Shown here: positions 1 through 5,143 of the stretch, in pieces | How positions within the stretch are numbered: the first letter of the stretch is position 1 | How the letters are laid out: every line of letters starts with the position of its first letter | Origin: Brevundimonas vancanneytii | GTDB lineage: Bacteria; Pseudomonadota; Alphaproteobacteria; Caulobacterales; Caulobacteraceae | Assembly: GCA_945874855.1 (NCBI GenBank) | Contig: CAMCIP010000169.1 | Span: forward strand, 1 to 5,143 | Direction: 5' to 3' | Length of the DNA: 5,143 nt | Program-made: the position numbers and the translations under genes | Notes under the pieces: generated by a model | Databases searched by the model: none | Told to the model about the DNA's origin: nothing | Seen by the model: the letters and a program-made list of their open reading frames with translations, nothing else

Positions 1-6
1 GCCCTC

Positions 7-13
7 AAGGAGA
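7..13 (+). promoter_or_regulatory. Ribosome binding site of gap
   Basis: The sequence AAGGAGA is a strong Shine-Dalgarno match and lies 8 nt before the ATG at 22, which fixes the gap start. Only 21 nt upstream of the gene are visible, so its promoter lies outside the window. Confidence 0.85.
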
Positions 14-21
14 CCTGCCCC

Positions 22-1029
22 ATGACCGTCCGCGTCGCCATCAACGGCTTCGGCCGCATCGGCCGCCTCGTCCTGCGCTCCATCGTCGAGCACGGCCGCC
101 GCGACATCGAGGTGGTGGCCATCAACGACCTGGGGCCCGTGGCCACCAACGCCCACCTGCTGAAGTACGACAGCGTCCATGGCCGTTTCCCGGGCACGGT
201 CACCTCGGGTGAGGACTGGATCGACGTCGGCCTGGGCAAGATCAAGGTCACGGCCGAGCGCGACCCGGCCAACCTGCCGCACAAGGACCTGAACGTCGAC
301 ATCGCCTTCGAGTGCACCGGCATCTTCACCGCCCGCGACAAGGCCGAGGCCCATCTGAAGGCCGGCGCCAGACGCGTGCTGATCTCCGCCCCCGGCGAGA
401 ACGCCGACAAGACCATCGTCTACAAGGTCAACCACGACGTCCTGACCGCCGACGACATCATCGTCTCGAACGGCTCGTGCACCACCAACGCCCTGGCCCC
501 GGTCGCCAAGGTGCTGAACGACCTGTTCGGCATCGAGCGCGGCTATATGACCACCATCCATGCCTATACCGGCGACCAGCCGACGCTGGATACGATGCAC
601 AAGGACCTCTACCGTGCCCGCGCGGCCGGCCTGTCGATGATCCCGACCTCGACCGGCGCGGCCAAGGCCCTGGGCCTGGTCCTGCCCGCCCTGAAGGGCA
701 AGCTGGACGGCTCCTCGATCCGCGTGCCGACCCCCAACGTCTCGGTCGTCGACCTCAAGGTCGTCGCCGGCCGCGAGGTGACGGTCGAGGAGATCAATGC
801 CGCCCTCCAGGCCGCCGCCGACGGCCCGATGAAGGGCGTGCTGGCCACCACCACGGACCCCGTCGTCTCCATGGACCTGAACCACATCGCCGCCTCCTCC
901 ACCGCCGCCCTGCCCCAGACCCAGGTCGTCGACGGCAAGCTGGCCCGCGTGCTGAGCTGGTACGACAACGAATGGGGCTTCGCGACGCGCATGAGCGACA
1001 CGGCGCTGGTGATGGCGAAGTTTCTGTAG
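22..1029 (+). CDS. gap: Glyceraldehyde-3-phosphate dehydrogenase (phosphorylating, type I)
   Basis: This cytosolic enzyme interconverts glyceraldehyde-3-phosphate and 1,3-bisphosphoglycerate with NAD(P), in glycolysis/Entner-Doudoroff and gluconeogenesis. At 335 aa it has the usual family length. The N-terminal Rossmann motif GFGRIGR is at residues 9-15. The coenzyme-binding Asp36-Leu37 matches the Asp32-Leu33 pair of NAD-dependent Bacillus enzymes. The catalytic motif SNGSCTTN places the nucleophile at Cys153 with general base His180. The C-terminal WYDNEWG signature is present. In the loop that usually carries Leu-Pro at positions 187/188 (Bacillus numbering) this protein has Thr191-Met192, so strict NAD preference is likely but not certain. 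The similar erythrose-4-phosphate dehydrogenase (Epd) is less likely, because the IPTSTGAAKA and RVPTPNVSVVDL segments are of GapA type. An AAGGAGA site 8 nt upstream supports the start. It is followed by pgk after 176 nt, and the two are plausibly co-transcribed. Confidence 0.97.
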   Translation: MTVRVAINGFGRIGRLVLRSIVEHGRRDIEVVAINDLGPVATNAHLLKYDSVHGRFPGTVTSGEDWIDVGLGKIKVTAERDPANLPHKDLNVDIAFECTGIFTARDKAEAHLKAGARRVLISAPGENADKTIVYKVNHDVLTADDIIVSNGSCTTNALAPVAKVLNDLFGIERGYMTTIHAYTGDQPTLDTMHKDLYRARAAGLSMIPTSTGAAKALGLVLPALKGKLDGSSIRVPTPNVSVVDLKVVAGREVTVEEINAALQAAADGPMKGVLATTTDPVVSMDLNHIAASSTAALPQTQVVDGKLARVLSWYDNEWGFATRMSDTALVMAKFL

Positions 1030-1036
1030 ACATCTC

Positions 1037-1193
1037 GTCTCCTCCCCGTCGCCGCCTGGCGATGGGGAGGGGACCGCGACGCGGTGGAGGGGCTCTTGAC
1101 GCCCCACCGATCCCTTCCGGCTCAAGAACCCCTCCGTCACGGCGCCAGCGCGCCGCGCCACCTCCCCCTCCGCTGCGCGAACGCGGAGGAGAC
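1037..1193. repeat. Compound palindromic intergenic element between gap and pgk
   Basis: This non-coding segment is built from nested inverted repeats. The ends GTCTCCTCC (1037-1045) and GGAGGAGAC (1185-1193) are perfect 9-nt complements. Inside are a 13-bp stem with one G/T pair and a 4-nt loop (1041-1053 with 1058-1070), a 14-bp stem with one mismatch and a 22-nt loop (1086-1099 with 1122-1135), and a 7-bp CCTCCGC/GCGGAGG stem (1167-1173 with 1183-1189). Some arms compete for the same partner, so alternative folds are possible. The style, with CCTCCCC blocks around a gapped palindrome, resembles dispersed intergenic repeats of Caulobacterales and relatives; that comparison is from memory. 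No stem is followed by a T-run, so it is not a classical intrinsic terminator. It could stabilise the gap mRNA 3' end or act as a REP-like repeat. Confidence 0.7.
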
Positions 1194-1197
1194 AGGA
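1185..1197 (+). promoter_or_regulatory. Ribosome binding region of pgk
   Basis: Two purine-rich cores precede the pgk ATG at 1206: GGAGGAG (1185-1191), 14 nt from the start, and AGGA (1194-1197), 8 nt from it. The stronger core is too distant for ideal spacing and lies inside the right end of the palindromic element, paired both in a local hairpin and in the 9-nt terminal repeat. The weaker, better-spaced core lies just outside the element and is probably the one that works when the element is folded. Confidence 0.6.
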
Positions 1198-1205
1198 ATA
1201 CAGCG

Positions 1206-2402
1206 ATGACCTTCCGCACCCTCGACGACGCCCCCTCCCTCGCCGGCAAGACCGCCCTCGTCCGCGTCGACTTCAACGTCCCGATGGAGGACGGCCGGGT
1301 CACCGAGGACACCCGGCTGCGCGTCGCCCTGCCGACCATCAACAACCTGCGCGACGCGGGCGCCCGGGTCGCCCTGCTGGCCCATTTCGACCGCCCCAAG
1401 GGCAAGGTCGTGCCGTCGATGAGCCTGCGGCCCGTGGTCGACGACCTCGAACGCCTGCTCGGCGCCCCGGTCCGGTTCGCCACCGACTGCGTCGGAGACG
1501 AGGCGAAAGCCATGATCACCGACCTGCCGCTCGGCGGCGTCGTCCTGCTGGAGAACGTCCGCTTCCACGCCGGCGAGGAAGCCAACGACCCCGCCTTCGC
1601 CGCGCAGCTGGCCGAGCTGGGCGACCTCTATGTCAACGACGCCTTCTCCGCCGCCCACCGCGCCCACGCCTCCACCGAGGGCCTCGCCCACCTTCTGCCC
1701 GCCTGTGCCGGCGAATCCATGCGGCGCGAGCTGGACGCCCTGGACGCCGCGCTCGGCAATCCGAAAAAGCCCGTCATCGGCATCGTCGGCGGGGCCAAGG
1801 TCTCGACCAAGCTGGACCTGCTCAAGAACCTCGTCGGCAAGCTGGACCGCCTCGCCATCGGCGGCGGCATGGCCAACACCTTCCTCTTCGCCCAGGGCAT
1901 CGACATCGGTGGCTCGCTCGCCGAACGCGACATGGCCGACACCGCCCTTGAAATCCTGGCGGAAGCGAAGGCCCGCGGCTGCGAAATCCTGCTGCCCGTC
2001 GACTTCGTGGTCGCCACCGAGGTCAAGCCGGGCGCCGCGGCCCGCCCTGTCACGGCCGGCCAGCCGCTGTCGGCCGACGACAAGATCCTCGACGCCGGCC
2101 CGGCCAGCGTCGCGCGCCTCGTCGACGCCCTGACCGCCTCGAAGACCCTGATCTGGAACGGCCCGCTGGGCGTGTTCGAGGTGCCCCCCTTCGACGTCGC
2201 CACCGTCGCGGTCGCCCGCCATGCCGCGGCCCTCGCCAAGGCCGGCGTCCTCGTCGCGGTCGGCGGCGGCGGCGACACGGTGGCGGCCCTGCACCACGCC
2301 GGCGTCGTCGACGACATGACCTTCGTCAGCACCGCCGGCGGCGCCTTCCTCGAATGGATGGAGGGCAAGCCCCTGCCCGGCGTCGAGGCCCTGAGGCGCT
2401 GA
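1206..2402 (+). CDS. pgk: Phosphoglycerate kinase
   Basis: This cytosolic enzyme transfers the acyl phosphate of 1,3-bisphosphoglycerate to ADP (reversible), the step after GAPDH. The 398-aa product has the usual bacterial monomer length. The N-terminal domain carries the substrate-binding residues: VDFNVP (Asp22, Asn24), Arg37, His60/Arg63 in AHFDRPKGK, Arg119 in LENVRF and Arg152 in AAHRAHAS. The C-terminal nucleotide domain shows GGAKVSTK, WNGPLGVFE and the phosphate loop GGGGDT (Gly353-Thr358, with Asp357), and ends with FLEWMEGKPLPGV. The common HLGRP motif reads HFDRP here (Gly to Asp at residue 62); both contact residues are kept, so activity is expected. The frame is open upstream back into gap, but homology begins only at the ATG at 1206 (MTFRTLDD), so longer models starting near 312 are artefacts. 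No convincing terminator follows. Confidence 0.97.
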   Translation: MTFRTLDDAPSLAGKTALVRVDFNVPMEDGRVTEDTRLRVALPTINNLRDAGARVALLAHFDRPKGKVVPSMSLRPVVDDLERLLGAPVRFATDCVGDEAKAMITDLPLGGVVLLENVRFHAGEEANDPAFAAQLAELGDLYVNDAFSAAHRAHASTEGLAHLLPACAGESMRRELDALDAALGNPKKPVIGIVGGAKVSTKLDLLKNLVGKLDRLAIGGGMANTFLFAQGIDIGGSLAERDMADTALEILAEAKARGCEILLPVDFVVATEVKPGAAARPVTAGQPLSADDKILDAGPASVARLVDALTASKTLIWNGPLGVFEVPPFDVATVAVARHAAALAKAGVLVAVGGGGDTVAALHHAGVVDDMTFVSTAGGAFLEWMEGKPLPGVEALRR

Positions 2403-2473
2403 CCGGTCCCGATCGGGGCGCAACCTGTTAACGCGATAGTGACCTGTCCTCCCCCAAGCTTGTCCCGTTTGGT

Positions 2474-2479
2474 AGGGGG
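2474..2479 (+). promoter_or_regulatory. Ribosome binding site of the H-NOX gene
   Basis: AGGGGG lies 6 nt upstream of the ATG at 2486 and supports that start, which also gives the canonical H-NOX N-terminus MKGxVFN. The rest of the 83-nt spacer (2403-2485) shows no promoter or terminator that I can defend. Confidence 0.6.
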
Positions 2480-2485
2480 TTCAGC

Positions 2486-3049
2486 ATGAAGGGCGTCGTG
2501 TTCAATCTCCTCGAGGAGACCGTCACGAGGAGCTTCGGCGCGCACGTCTGGGACGGACTGATAGAGGCGTCCGGAGTTTCCGGCGCCTACACCTCCCTTG
2601 GCAACTACCCCGACGAAGAGATCGAAGCCCTCGTCGCCGCCGCGTCCGCGGCCCTGTCGCTGGACAGGAACGCCGTGCTTCGCTGGTTCGGCAACGGTGC
2701 GATCCCGGTGCTCGCCGAAAACTATCCGGCCTTCTTCGAGGGGGTCGCCGACGCGCGGACCTTCGTCGAGGGCGTCAACCACATCATCCATGCGGAAGTC
2801 CGCAAACTGTACCCCGGCGCGGCCTGTCCCCACTTCCGGCTTCATGCCGCCGCGTCCGGCGACCTCGTGATGGACTATCTCTCGGCGCGGAACATGTGCG
2901 CCCTCGCCCAGGGCTTCGTCGAGGGCGTTGCCGCCTGGTACGCGCAGCCGGTCGAGTTCCGGCACCTTCAGTGCAAGGAGCAGGGGCACGGGCACTGCAC
3001 ATTCGCGATGACCTGGGCGGCCTCGGCGGAAGGGTCGATGGCCGCATGA
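2486..3049 (+). CDS. hnoX: H-NOX haem nitric-oxide-binding sensor protein
   Basis: This stand-alone H-NOX (HNOB) domain of 187 aa is the bacterial relative of the soluble guanylate cyclase sensor. It should be a soluble cytosolic haem protein that binds NO and changes the activity of a partner kinase. The N-terminus MKGVVFNLLEE is typical. His102, in HIIHAEVRKLYPGA, fits the proximal haem ligand, Tyr131-Ser133-Arg135 form the YxSxR haem-propionate motif, and Pro115 matches the haem-distorting proline; all four fall at the numbering of the Thermoanaerobacter protein. The position of its O2-stabilising Tyr140 is Leu140, and no Tyr lies near, predicting NO selectivity without stable O2 binding. 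Cys138, His160, Cys163 and Cys171 match the zinc/redox cluster described for Shewanella and Vibrio H-NOX. There is no signal peptide or membrane segment. The stop overlaps the next gene's start as ATGA, implying translational coupling with the kinase. Family assignment is firm; ligand preference is inferred. Confidence 0.94.
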   Translation: MKGVVFNLLEETVTRSFGAHVWDGLIEASGVSGAYTSLGNYPDEEIEALVAAASAALSLDRNAVLRWFGNGAIPVLAENYPAFFEGVADARTFVEGVNHIIHAEVRKLYPGAACPHFRLHAAASGDLVMDYLSARNMCALAQGFVEGVAAWYAQPVEFRHLQCKEQGHGHCTFAMTWAASAEGSMAA

Positions 3050-4863
3050 CCGGCGGCCCGCCCGGGGACGCGTCGTCCGAAGAAATCCGTCGCCTGCAAC
3101 GACGACTGGATCGCGAGCGCGCCGCGCGGCTGGAAGCCGAGGCGATCGCGGAGGCGGGCATGCGGAGGCTGTTCGAGCACCAGCAGCGTCTTGAACTGCT
3201 CCAGGCCATCGCCTCGGCGGCCAACAGCATGGAAGATCCGCGCGAGGCCTTCCGCTTCGCCACCGAGCGCATCTGCGCCCACAGCGGCTTCACCATCGGT
3301 CACGTCTGGACGGTCGACGCGGCCGCATCGCCCCCAACGTTGGCGTCCTCCGGAATCTGGTTCCCGGTCTCGCCGCCGGACACGCCCTTCTGGCTTCAGA
3401 CCTCCACCCTGCTTCTTGGACAGGGGGAGGATCTACCCGGACGGGCGTTCGCGGCGGGTCGCGCCATCTGGACCGAGGATCTGGCGCAGGAACTGGAGGG
3501 TCCGCGCGCGGAGACGGCCCGCTTTTCCGCCATTCGCACCGGCTTCGCCTTCCCGGTCCTGATCGACGAAGAGCGCGTGGCGGTTCTGGAGTTCTTTCAG
3601 AGTCGCTCATTGCCGCCGGACGAAGCCCTTCTCGAAACGCTCGACCGGATCGCGGTGGTGCTCGGTCGGGTCCTCGAGCGTCGCCGGGCCACGCTGCGCC
3701 TCAAGCGGAACCACGAACTGGCGGCCCAGCGGGACGCAGCCGAGCAGGCCAGCCGCGCCAAGTCGGCTTTTCTCGCCGCCACAAGCCACGAGGTCCGAAC
3801 CCCGCTTAACGCTGTCCTCGGCCTCGCCGAAGCCCTGAAGCGTGAACCGCTCACCGCACGCCAGCGAGACCTCAATGATGGAATTCTCGAGTCGGGCCAG
3901 ATGCTGCTGCGCCTGCTCAACGCCGTGCTGGACATGTCCAAGATCGAGGCCGGACAGGCGGAGCCGCTGCTCGACGATTTCGACCTGGTGGAAACGCTGA
4001 AATCCATAGTCTCGATCTGGACCCCGCGCGCGCGCGAGGCAGGCATCGACCTCCGCCTCGAAATCGCTGGCCTCAACTCAGGCCGGGTGCGCTCCGATCG
4101 GGGCCGTATCGAGCAGACCCTGATCAACCTGATTTCCAATGCGGTCAAATTCACCCCGGGGGGGGCGTCGATCGTCGTTCGCGCTCTCTCGATCGAGAGC
4201 GGCGCCCGCTTCGAAGTGATCGACGGCGGGCAAGGCGTGCCCGAAGCCGACCGGGAGAGGATATTCCGGCCCTTCGAACAGACCGAGGAGGGACGCAGCG
4301 CCGGCGGGGCCGGCCTGGGGCTCTCGATCTGCTCCGGAAACGCCAATCTTCTGGGCGGAGCCATCGGCTGCGACGCGGACGACCTCGGGCGGAGCCGCTT
4401 CTGGTTCACCTGCCCACTCGCCCCCGCCGCGACGACAGCCGACCCAACCCCGGCAGACGCCCACGGCGAAGACCTTCGGCGCAACCTGCGCATCCTTGCC
4501 GCCGAAGACAACGCCGCCAATCGACGCGTCCTGCAGGCGCTGCTGGAGCCGTCGGGACTGGATCTCACCTTCGTCGAAAACGGCGCGCTGGCTGTGGAGG
4601 CGCTTCGGGACGGGCGCTTCGACCTCATCCTCATGGACGCCAACATGCCCGTCATGGACGGCATCGAGGCCGTGCGCAGGATCCGCGCAGAGGGGCTCTG
4701 CCACGGCGCGCCGATCCATATGCTGACCGCGAACGTCTTCGCCGATGACGTGGCGAGCTACGTCGCGGCCGGAGCCGATGGCGTACTGACCAAGCCGATC
4801 CAGCTGGACAAGCTGTTCCGGGTCATCGCCGCAGTTCCGCCCGCGGTTGAAGCTGCGGCCTGA
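3046..4863 (+). CDS. H-NOX-associated GAF-containing hybrid histidine kinase (HisKA-HATPase-REC)
   Basis: This 605-aa soluble hybrid sensor kinase is probably the partner of the preceding H-NOX protein. Order: charged coiled coil (about 11-55); GAF domain (about 50-205; FAFPVLIDEERVAVLEFFQ in its last strands); second helix to about 245; HisKA with His248 in SHEVRTPLN; HATPase with N box (Asn365 in NLISNAVKF), G1 box DGGQGVP (Asp393), F box FRPFEQ (407-412) and G2 box GGAGLGL (420-426); an Ala/Pro-rich linker; and a receiver (about 481-600) with Glu487-Asp488, phospho-acceptor Asp531, Thr561 and Lys583. All catalytic residues are present. No transmembrane segment is visible, fitting a cytosolic input. 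The start at 3046 is chosen because it overlaps the H-NOX stop (ATGA) and has GGAAGGG upstream (3028-3034). An in-frame ATG at 2896 would add 50 Arg-rich residues that merely shadow H-NOX. Characterised counterparts are called HnoK or HahK. Signalling onward should need an Hpt protein, not in the window. Confidence 0.93.
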   Translation: MTGGPPGDASSEEIRRLQRRLDRERAARLEAEAIAEAGMRRLFEHQQRLELLQAIASAANSMEDPREAFRFATERICAHSGFTIGHVWTVDAAASPPTLASSGIWFPVSPPDTPFWLQTSTLLLGQGEDLPGRAFAAGRAIWTEDLAQELEGPRAETARFSAIRTGFAFPVLIDEERVAVLEFFQSRSLPPDEALLETLDRIAVVLGRVLERRRATLRLKRNHELAAQRDAAEQASRAKSAFLAATSHEVRTPLNAVLGLAEALKREPLTARQRDLNDGILESGQMLLRLLNAVLDMSKIEAGQAEPLLDDFDLVETLKSIVSIWTPRAREAGIDLRLEIAGLNSGRVRSDRGRIEQTLINLISNAVKFTPGGASIVVRALSIESGARFEVIDGGQGVPEADRERIFRPFEQTEEGRSAGGAGLGLSICSGNANLLGGAIGCDADDLGRSRFWFTCPLAPAATTADPTPADAHGEDLRRNLRILAAEDNAANRRVLQALLEPSGLDLTFVENGALAVEALRDGRFDLILMDANMPVMDGIEAVRRIRAEGLCHGAPIHMLTANVFADDVASYVAAGADGVLTKPIQLDKLFRVIAAVPPAVEAAA

Positions 4864-4883
4864 GCCAGGCTCCGTTACACGGC

Positions 4884-4910
4884 GTGACTTCGACGGCGGT
4901 CGGCGCTAAA
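4884..4910 (+). promoter_or_regulatory. Candidate sigma-70-type promoter for fba
   Basis: GTGACT (4884-4889) and GCTAAA (4905-4910) resemble the Caulobacter housekeeping pattern TTGACGS, N10-14, GCTANAWC. The -10-like element matches at its first six positions; the -35-like element keeps the TGAC core; the 7-nt box to GCTAAA spacing is 14. Transcription would start near 4917, giving a short leader before the GTG at 4946. If real, fba can be expressed independently of the upstream kinase gene. This is pattern matching only. Confidence 0.4.
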
Positions 4911-4933
4911 CGGCGGACAAAGAAAAAGCGCTC

Positions 4934-4939
4934 AGGAGA
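4934..4939 (+). promoter_or_regulatory. Ribosome binding site of fba
   Basis: AGGAGA lies 6 nt before GTG at 4946. Together with the clear aldolase N-terminus that follows, it decides in favour of a GTG start; the next in-frame ATG (residue 28) would remove the first conserved motif. Confidence 0.85.
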
Positions 4940-4945
4940 CCGCCC

Positions 4946-5143
4946 GTGGCCCGCATCACGCTTCGCCAGCTGCTCGATCATGCCGCCGAGCACAGCTATG
5001 GCCTGCCCGCCTACAACATCAACAATATGGAACAGGGCCTGGCCATCATGGAGGCCGCCGACGCCGTCGACGCGCCGGTCATCATCCAGGCCAGCCGCGG
5101 CGCCCGCGCCTATGCCAATGACATCGTCCTGGCCCGGCTGATC
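4946..5143 (+). CDS. fba: Fructose-bisphosphate aldolase, class II (5' part, runs off the window)
   Basis: This zinc-dependent enzyme reversibly cleaves fructose-1,6-bisphosphate to dihydroxyacetone phosphate and glyceraldehyde-3-phosphate, feeding or using the product of the neighbouring gap/pgk steps. Only the first 66 residues are visible; the frame is open at the window end, so this is an edge truncation and not a broken gene. The start MARITLRQLLDHAAEHSYGL, followed by PAYNINNMEQ and then APVIIQASRGARAYAND, is characteristic of class II aldolases of the Calvin-cycle subtype. The zinc-binding and catalytic residues lie downstream and cannot be checked. It starts with GTG. It is 82 nt downstream of the kinase gene on the same strand, with a candidate promoter of its own. 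The class is confident; the subtype rests on the N-terminus only. Confidence 0.9.
   Translation, partial: MARITLRQLLDHAAEHSYGLPAYNINNMEQGLAIMEAADAVDAPVIIQASRGARAYANDIVLARLI

Noticed and set aside
312..1205. Long 5' extension of the pgk reading frame starting within gap
   Set aside because: The frame is open only because of high GC. The extra residues are Arg/Pro/Gly-rich shadow sequence of gap, and PGK homology begins at the ATG at 1206.
2408..2417. Perfect palindrome CCCGATCGGG just after pgk, considered as a terminator
   Set aside because: It leaves only a 3-bp stem around a 4-nt loop and has no T-run after it.
1137..2423. 428-aa open frame on the minus strand opposite pgk
   Set aside because: It mirrors pgk codons (Gly/Ala/Asp/Val-rich), shows no recognisable domain or ribosome binding site, and lies opposite a fully conserved gene.
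2423..2447. Direct repeat ACCTGT (2423-2428 and 2442-2447) and a CtrA-like TTAA-N7-GTGAC in the pgk/H-NOX spacer
   Set aside because: A repeated hexamer in an 80-nt spacer is expected by chance, and the second CtrA half-site fits poorly. No operator can be claimed.
1628..2995. 455-aa minus-strand open frame spanning the pgk end and the H-NOX gene
   Set aside because: It crosses two real genes on the opposite strand, has no family motif, and is expected in high-GC sequence.
2896..3045. Upstream in-frame start for the kinase at 2896
   Set aside because: It would overlap the H-NOX gene by about 150 nt and add an Arg-rich stretch with no domain; the ATGA start at 3046 is far more natural.
4025..4036. 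(CG)6 alternating tract in the kinase gene, possible Z-DNA
   Set aside because: It encodes ordinary Pro-Arg-Ala-Arg residues in a GC-rich gene, and such short runs are common in genomes of this composition.
3597..4664. 355-aa minus-strand open frame opposite the kinase
   Set aside because: Ser/Arg-rich composition is the antisense shadow of the kinase; no motif or start signal was seen.

Overview
The window is a high-GC (about two-thirds G+C by eye) stretch of an alphaproteobacterial chromosome. GC-rich third codon positions, an intergenic C/T-rich palindromic element, a GCTAAA-type promoter and the style of the GAPDH, PGK and aldolase proteins all suggest Caulobacterales (a Brevundimonas- or Caulobacter-like organism). 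This assignment is inference; no rRNA or marker search was possible. All supported genes are on the + strand.

Layout: (1) 22-1029, gap, glyceraldehyde-3-phosphate dehydrogenase, complete with a good ribosome binding site. (2) 1030-1205, a 176-nt gap filled almost entirely by a compound palindromic element whose right end supplies or borders the pgk ribosome binding site. (3) 1206-2402, pgk, phosphoglycerate kinase, complete. (4) 2403-2485, an 83-nt spacer. (5) 2486-3049, a stand-alone H-NOX haem gas-sensor protein with the proximal histidine, the YxSxR haem-propionate motif and a C-terminal Cys/His set resembling the zinc/redox site of some H-NOX proteins. (6) 3046-4863, a GAF-HisKA-HATPase-REC hybrid histidine kinase that overlaps the H-NOX gene by ATGA. 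(7) 4864-4945, a short spacer with a candidate promoter. (8) 4946-5143, the 5' end of fba, class II fructose-bisphosphate aldolase, which starts with GTG and runs off the window.

The three glycolytic/gluconeogenic enzymes catalyse neighbouring steps (fructose-1,6-bisphosphate cleavage or synthesis, GAPDH, PGK) and form a cluster of the common gap-pgk-fba type. The point of interest is the two-gene sensory cassette between pgk and fba. The H-NOX protein is expected to bind NO and to alter the activity of the adjacent kinase, as in characterised H-NOX/kinase pairs. The kinase would then pass phosphate through its own receiver to an unknown histidine phosphotransfer protein and output regulator; neither is in the window. 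Whether the cassette shares transcription with the glycolytic genes cannot be decided from sequence alone. Every component belongs to a known family; the genomic placement, the coupled architecture and the palindrome next to the pgk start are the parts most worth checking.
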